Below, piece after piece: positions 60,181 through 64,000 of a stretch of DNA of 64,000 nucleotides. The position numbers and the translations under genes are program-made. This DNA is from Diploscapter coronatus (taxonomy: Eukaryota > Nematoda > Chromadorea > Rhabditida > Rhabditidae): positions 41,307,249 through 41,371,248 of the forward strand of contig OZ038423.1 in NCBI GenBank assembly GCA_964036155.1, given 5' to 3'. Position 1 is the first letter of the stretch. Each line of letters begins with the position of its first letter. The notes beneath the pieces are model-generated. The model was given only the letters and a program-made list of their open reading frames with translations, was not told the DNA's origin and did not search any database.

Positions 60181-61625
60181 GTCAGTTCGATTTGATTTGC
60201 CTCTGAGAATTTATCATCTTGCATAACTATTCCATTTCCGACTATAATTTTCCTTTGCATCTCGGCAGAAAATCATCTTGCAATGTTGGAATTGCTCATA
60301 CCTTTATACCTTATCAAGCTATCGCTCAACTCCAAATGTCAAGTTCTTTCTAATTCCCAATAAAATTCTCTTGAGAGGTAGGTGGAAATTCTACAGAGAC
60401 ATTCTTATCTGCTCGAAATAGCGTAGTTATGCCTGAGATGGCATTTGATAAGGCGCAAGCAATTGCGAGAATCAGAAATCCAATGCACAAATTAGCCTCT
60501 TACAGAATCATAAAATGATTAAGACTTTCGAATTCAAACAAGGAACATTATAACAGTCAAAAGTATTTTCTATGTCTCTGGACTGAGTCGAAGAAAGTTC
60601 TCATTAAAGCCGTGACATTTAGATAAGATAGAAAAAGCTTACTATCATTTGCGACAAAACTATAAAAAGACGTGAAGTAACAACACCAACTAATTAGTTC
60701 GGAATGGACGAATGCTTTTCCGATTACTGTACTGCTCAATAGTAAATCTCAAATGTTTCTAGCAAGATCTTGCCCTTTCGAATTGACTTTAAAATTGGTT
60801 TTATTTAGGATAAACTTATACTTCCTAAATTTCATAGGTCACTTACCTAATTATTCATATTAAGGTATTTTGTCATTTCATTGTTCTAAAATTTTGAAAG
60901 AGATCAATTTTATGTACTAAATTGATCCAAGTTTCCTAAATTTCCAATCAGCTGCAGTAAGAATAAAAGGTTTGAAACGACCATTGGTATGGATGCAGTC
61001 TGATACGTCCATTTTCCGTGAAACAATTTTACCGAAATTTTGCACACATATTCTCTTCATTCCAATTTAAATTCTTTCAAGTTTTAGTAAATCTTATCTT
61101 CGTATATGAGATTGCATCAATAATACTGATAGTTTGAACTTTGAATACCACTGCAGGCTCTTGAAACAAATTTGAAGTAGCGAGTATTTTTTATCCTGAA
61201 ATGATAGTGTGTTGTGCTTTAAAATCCAATAACTGCGTATTCTATCAGAAATGATTTCCTCTGCATTGCCAATGCCATGGCACATATCTGCCAAAATCGA
61301 ATATGGAGGAGCATTAAAAGTTAATGCGCTTTTGTGCAATAGGCCATATTTGACGCCAGGAAACCAAAATCAGTCGGTCATTAAATTGTAAATAGTACGG
61401 CGAATCGTGAGGTGCAGGCAGATTAATGACTCAAAAAATTGCCAAATTCAATTGCCAAAGCTTTGCCATTACACATTCTGAGAGCAGCGCAGTTTATTTG
61501 TTCTTTACGACGAGTTAGTGCTCTGTGATAGTAAAATTTGCGTGTCTTACGATTTACGCAGTCATTTGCCTGAATCTCTTCGTAAAATTTTGACACCTCT
61601 GATATTTTCTGCTGCTAGCTAAGAA
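60181..61625 (+). other. 1.4-kb gap or intron before the intermediate filament gene
   Basis: If the upstream exons join the filament gene this is a large intron. If not, it holds an end exon and the filament promoter. AATAAA is near 60359. Candidate end exons follow TTATTTAG near 60808 (13 residues) and ACTGCAG near 61156 (7 residues, phase 0). The filament ATG at 61626 follows CTAAG closely. Confidence 0.5.
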
Positions 61626-64000
61626 ATGTCTGAAAAAATGAGCGGCAGTAATTACGAAGTCGCTTACGTAAGTAATTGTTGGTTGTCTGATTTTTCCGTA
61701 ATACTTCCTATTACAACATTTTCATCTTCTACGTTTCAAATAAAAACCCTAAAAATTTCAGGAACGTCGTGAACAAGCGCCAGCCGTCACTTCAAACGAA
61801 ACAATGTCGTATTCATCCCATCGCCGGTCCGAAAGGTAAGTAAAAATAAGTGGTTTGAAATATGAAATTCTGATTTTAGCAGCTCTGCTTCGAGAGTTCA
61901 TGAAGGAACCGTCGTGAGAAGGTAAGCAAATTTATAGCTCATCCAATTATTCTTTTTAATATAGCAGCGAGTACATTTCTTCTCGCCCTGCCGTCACTAC
62001 AACAACTATCTATGAGAAGAGTGAGTTTCTTTCTAAAATAATATTTTCAACATTTGTTTTTCATCTATTAGTGCTATCTATTTTCGTTCTTTTTACTTTC
62101 AATGACTTATCATTACAACTCCTAAATTGCTGCCATCTCTAGCTCCTTCTCTTATCAGCAAACTGACAACATTCTCCTTGCATTTACATGGAAAAGTAGA
62201 CGCTAACAAAGGCGAAATTCGATGAGAAAAAGAGCAAATACAGGCCGACTTTGGCAGTGATAGAAAGAAAAAATCCTTCGATAACATTCGATAAGGTGAA
62301 ATAGAAGCCAATTGGCCATAAAAGGGAGTCTCGCATTTAGTAGCTGCTTGTCTGGTACTAGCTCTCAATTCTCGCGTAGCTCGCAAATAATGACGTCTTA
62401 TTCGCATTACAGTTCTTATTCTCATGGAGGGGGTAAATTTGAAAATTTCAAATCAATGAATTAGAATAGTTGTATAAATTTAGCCTCTGGAGCCCGCGGC
62501 TATGTGGCTGGATCTGGCTTGTCTTCCTATGGTGCTCACTGCACTGTGGCTCTCCGCAGTGCCCGTGAAAAGGAGAAGGGCGAGCTCATCTACCTTAATG
62601 ATATGCTGGCTGACTACATCGAGAAAGTCCGATTTGAAAATAAATGAAAAATGACAATGAGGATAAATCATTAGGTCCGCTTCCTCGAAGCTCAGAACCG
62701 CATCCTGTCCTCTGATCTTGAGGTGATGAGACGCGGCTTCACTGGCACTGGCATCGAGACCATGTGCAAGACCGAACTCGAGGTTCAAGATAAAATAATA
62801 GAAACTAAACAAATAAATAAGTATAGACTGCGAAGCGCGTGATTTCTGACACCGTCGCTGCTCGTAGCACATTCGAAAGTGACATTGGACGTCTCGGTGG
62901 TGAAGTCACCACCTGGAGAGCAAAGTAAAGAGGACTTTGGATAGAAAGCGAAAATAATAATAATTCTTCAGGTGGCTCGAGGTGCTGAAGACTCGCAGAA
63001 GCATCCGCGGAGATCTGGATGCCGACCTCGACAAGCTGGCTGCCGTTGAAGCTGAGATCGCTCTGGCGAAGAGGCGCATCCGCCTCGTCGAGGAGGAATG
63101 CATCGGCATTCGTCAGCACAACACCCGCATCGGAGCCGACATCTCCAGAGTCAAATCCGTAGGAAATTGAGTTGAGAGTTGACGCAATGATATTTCTTTG
63201 TAGCAACGCGACCACGAACTGATCGTTGCTCGCGAGCACCAACTTCGTGTCCAAGACTTCCTCGTCCGCGTCAAGCACTTCGCCGAAGAACAGCGCTTCG
63301 TATGTACAGCCAAGAATTAATTTGATGATATTTTGAATTTAGGCGATCAACGAGTACATCCGCCACGACACAACAACCGAGAACCGCGAGTACTTCCGAC
63401 GAGAACTCCAGGCTGCCATGCGAGACATTCGTGCCAACTACGAATCTGTAGGAGATTCAAAACGATTTTCCATTCAAGAATACAATTTTCCAGATCGTGC
63501 GCCGCAATCACGTCGAGATCGAGTCCTGGTACCACCAGCAAGTCCGCCGCATCGAAGGAGGCATCGGACACGCCGGAAGAGGACACGAGGCACACCGCAT
63601 GGAAGTCACCAGAATCCGCACTGAAGTCTCCTCCCTACACTCGCAATTGGCTCAACTCGAGAGCAGGGTTAGTAATCCAGCGAAAAGATAGGGTTTGTAA
63701 ATGATTTATTGTGTTATCTTCAGAACGCCATGCTTACGGCTCAGATCCAAGACTTCGGATACCAGGCAGAGCTCGACCACAAGATGTATGAGGCGTCGCT
63801 AGCCGAGAGAGACCGCGCCATCCAGCACATGCGTGAACAGTGCACGGAACTCACTCATCAGATGGAAGCCTTGTGCGATGTCCAAATCACTCTCGAGAAG
63901 GAGATCGCCCGCTACCGCACTCTCATCCAAGGCGCCAGTGTGCGAACCTACGACGCCTACACGACCTCGTCCAGCCGCTATGTGGCTCCTGCCGTTACCA
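61626..64000 (+). CDS. Cytoplasmic intermediate filament protein (partial, runs off the window)
   Basis: Exons 61626-61667, 61762-61835, 61880-61921, 61965-62020, 62484-62626, 62675-62782, 62827-62924, 62972-63158, 63204-63299, 63343-63447, 63494-63667 and 63724-64000 join in phase. A Ser-rich head of about 75 residues leads into the conserved rod start YLNDMLADYIEKVRFLEAQN. Coil 1B is long, as in lamins and protostome filament proteins, and coil 2 starts at AAMRDIRANYE. The rod end reads ALCDVQITLEKEIARYRTLI, the filament-family consensus, then a Ser/Tyr tail begins. The protein forms 10-nm cytoplasmic filaments; in nematodes these are mostly in epithelia such as gut, epidermis and pharynx. 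There is no sign of a nuclear localisation signal in the head. The tail and stop lie beyond 64000. Codon use is markedly more GC-rich than in neighbouring genes, as expected for high expression. Confidence 0.95.
62390..62432 (+). CDS. Alternative first exon of the intermediate filament gene
   Basis: ATG at 62390 codes MTSYSHYSSYSHGG and ends in phase 1 at a GTAAAT donor. That phase is the same as exon 4 (ending 62020), so either can join the exon at 62484. The composition, rich in Ser, Tyr and His, is like a filament head domain. Transcript starts would lie in the region 62040-62389, which is otherwise just an intron of the long form. Confidence 0.55.

Overview
The window is compact, AT-rich animal DNA with many short introns, and it looks like a nematode. 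The introns mostly run GT...TTTCAG or GT...TTTTAG. Most gene starts have a splice-acceptor-like TTTCAG or TTTAG a few bases before the ATG, as expected for spliced-leader trans-splicing. The protein families fit too: bestrophin, an orphan Cys-loop channel, and a cytoplasmic intermediate filament with a long lamin-type coil 1B. The species cannot be named from sequence alone. No RNA gene, CRISPR array or bacterial feature was seen. I built the gene models by joining exons by hand, with splice phase agreeing at every junction, so exon edges should be good to a base or two.

Layout. 1-2873: no gene seen. 2874-7294 (-): NFRKB-like INO80-complex subunit with a DEUBAD domain. 7295-10045: gene-poor, two inverted-repeat elements. 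10046-18601 (+): proteasome activator PSME4/PA200/Blm10. 20097-29373 (+): coiled-coil protein with SxIP-like motifs and a GRIP-like C-terminus. 32083-34982 (+): bestrophin. 35598-36095 (+): intronless PB1-domain protein. 37188-39375 (+): divergent Cys-loop channel with almost no M3-M4 loop. 39470-41149 (-): retinol/17-beta-hydroxysteroid-type short-chain dehydrogenase with one defective splice donor. 41201-42503: DD37D mariner-like transposon, perfect ends but dead transposase. 43874-47215 (-): ALG12 mannosyltransferase, head-to-head with ORC4 at 47403-49467 (+). 51369-60180 (+): a 799-codon series of exons ending in a long Arg/Glu-rich helix. 61626-64000 (+): a cytoplasmic intermediate filament gene that runs off the window.

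The genes are mostly unrelated housekeeping and membrane functions, not a pathway cluster. The ALG12/ORC4 pair shares a 187-bp promoter. The most interesting region is the right end: the 799-codon exon series stops in phase 0 at a good donor, and exon 2 of the intermediate filament gene starts in phase 0 with ERREQ, which continues the charged helix. The two may be one gene with alternative promoters, making a filament protein with a very long N-terminal extension.
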